Shown here piece by piece: positions 63,622 through 64,000 of a DNA stretch of 64,000 bases; position 1 is the first letter of the stretch, and each line of letters opens with the position of its first letter. Source of the DNA: Aquimonas sp041395245 (GTDB lineage Bacteria > Pseudomonadota > Gammaproteobacteria > Xanthomonadales > Xanthomonadaceae). The notes beneath the pieces are model-generated. The model ran no database searches. It was given only the letters and a program-made list of their open reading frames with translations, and was not told the origin of the DNA. A program made the translations under genes and the position numbers. The stretch is from positions 1-64,000 of the forward strand of contig JAWLAY010000018.1 in NCBI GenBank assembly GCA_041395245.1. The letters are read 5' to 3'.

Positions 63622-64000
63622 ATGAAATCCCTCGTCCAATGCGCCTTGCTGCTTAGCGCCATCGCCAGCATCACAAACGCGCATGCCCAGCGCGCACTGC
63701 CCGCAAGCGACACCCCACTGACCCATATCGCCTTCGGCTCCTGCGCCAAGGAAAACAAATCCCAGCCGATCTGGGACGCCGTCAACGCCGCACAACCCGA
63801 GTTGTTCGTGTTCCTCGGCGACAACGTCTATCTCGACACCCGCGATCCGCAGGTGATGCAGGAGAAGTATCAGCGCCTCGCCAACCAACGCGGCTTCCAA
63901 CAGCTCAAGGCCAGCACGCCGCTGATCGCCATCTGGGACGACCACGATTTCGGCGAGAACGATGCCGGTGCCGACTACCCGATGAAGCAGGCATCGCGCG
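63622..64000 (+). CDS. PhoD-like alkaline phosphatase family protein, N-terminal part (runs off the window)
   Basis: The first 126 residues of a secreted metallophosphoesterase. A signal peptide (MKSLVQCALLLSAIASITNA, cleavage near HAQ) precedes a MPP domain with IAFGSCAKENKSQPIWDAV, FVFLGDNVYLDT (metal-binding Asp/Asn) and IAIWDDHDFGENDAG. These are PhoD-type motifs. No stop before base 64000. The substrate (phosphodiester or other ester) is unknown. Confidence 0.88.
   Translation, partial: MKSLVQCALLLSAIASITNAHAQRALPASDTPLTHIAFGSCAKENKSQPIWDAVNAAQPELFVFLGDNVYLDTRDPQVMQEKYQRLANQRGFQQLKASTPLIAIWDDHDFGENDAGADYPMKQASR

Noticed and set aside
1..64000. CRISPR array, insertion sequence, integrase, toxin-antitoxin or phage genes
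   Set aside because: I looked for tandem repeats, transposase motifs and small paired ORFs and found none that could be supported; the window looks like core chromosome.

Overview
This window reads as ordinary chromosome from a GC-rich gammaproteobacterium, most likely of the order Lysobacterales (Xanthomonadales). The main support is gene order: tpiA-secG-tRNA-Leu-nuoA to nuoN-tRNA-fMet-rimP-nusA-infB-rbfA-truB-rpsO-pnp all lie on one strand, and a pilGHIJK-chpA cluster is divergent from gshB-tonB-yqgE-ruvX-pyrB. Placement below the order level cannot be made by eye. I see no insertion sequence, prophage, CRISPR array or integron.

Layout. (1) 1-9193, minus strand: a Pil-Chp chemosensory operon for type IV pilus twitching, running pilG, pilH, pilI, pilJ, pilK and the N-terminal 1579 residues of the giant kinase ChpA, which leaves the window. 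(2) 9430-13311, plus strand: gshB, tonB, yqgE, ruvX, pyrB. (3) 13403-17988: maf, a membrane acyltransferase, hemN behind an FNR/Anr-type site, an MBL-fold hydrolase and a Tat-exported HiPIP. (4) 18148-21480, plus strand: methionine salvage genes mtnB-mtnD-mtnC, then a membrane-anchored C13 (legumain/caspase-like) peptidase. (5) 21664-24472: an aminotransferase, an exported glutaredoxin-like protein, mdh, and a possible transcription unit for a 23-residue Arg-rich peptide closed by a bidirectional terminator. (6) 24581-50476, minus strand: the translation/RNA block and the complete 14-subunit NADH dehydrogenase I operon, with two tRNA genes, secG and tpiA. (7) 50591-59503: an SDR, a 2OG-Fe(II) oxygenase, glmM, accD, a Cys-cluster protein, msrA, a GST-like protein and gcvP. 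gcvP is preceded by a tandem glycine riboswitch and a terminator-like hairpin. (8) 59886-64000, plus strand: an aromatic/aspartate aminotransferase, a TonB-dependent receptor and the start of a PhoD-like phosphatase.

The genes are mostly core metabolism: respiration (nuo, mdh, HiPIP, hemN), translation and RNA decay (rimP to pnp), envelope precursors (glmM, accD, tonB, secG) and surface motility control (pil-chp). No clearly new multi-gene system is visible. The most notable points are a single-base frameshift in an otherwise well conserved nuoF, the isolated Arg-rich mini-gene after mdh, the riboswitch with a candidate expression platform, two stacked hairpins between tRNA-fMet and rimP, the C13 peptidase beside methionine salvage, and three genes whose start codon sits exactly six bases after a -10-like hexamer, which suggests leaderless mRNAs. 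All statements come from reading the sequence and from family knowledge; no database search was run.
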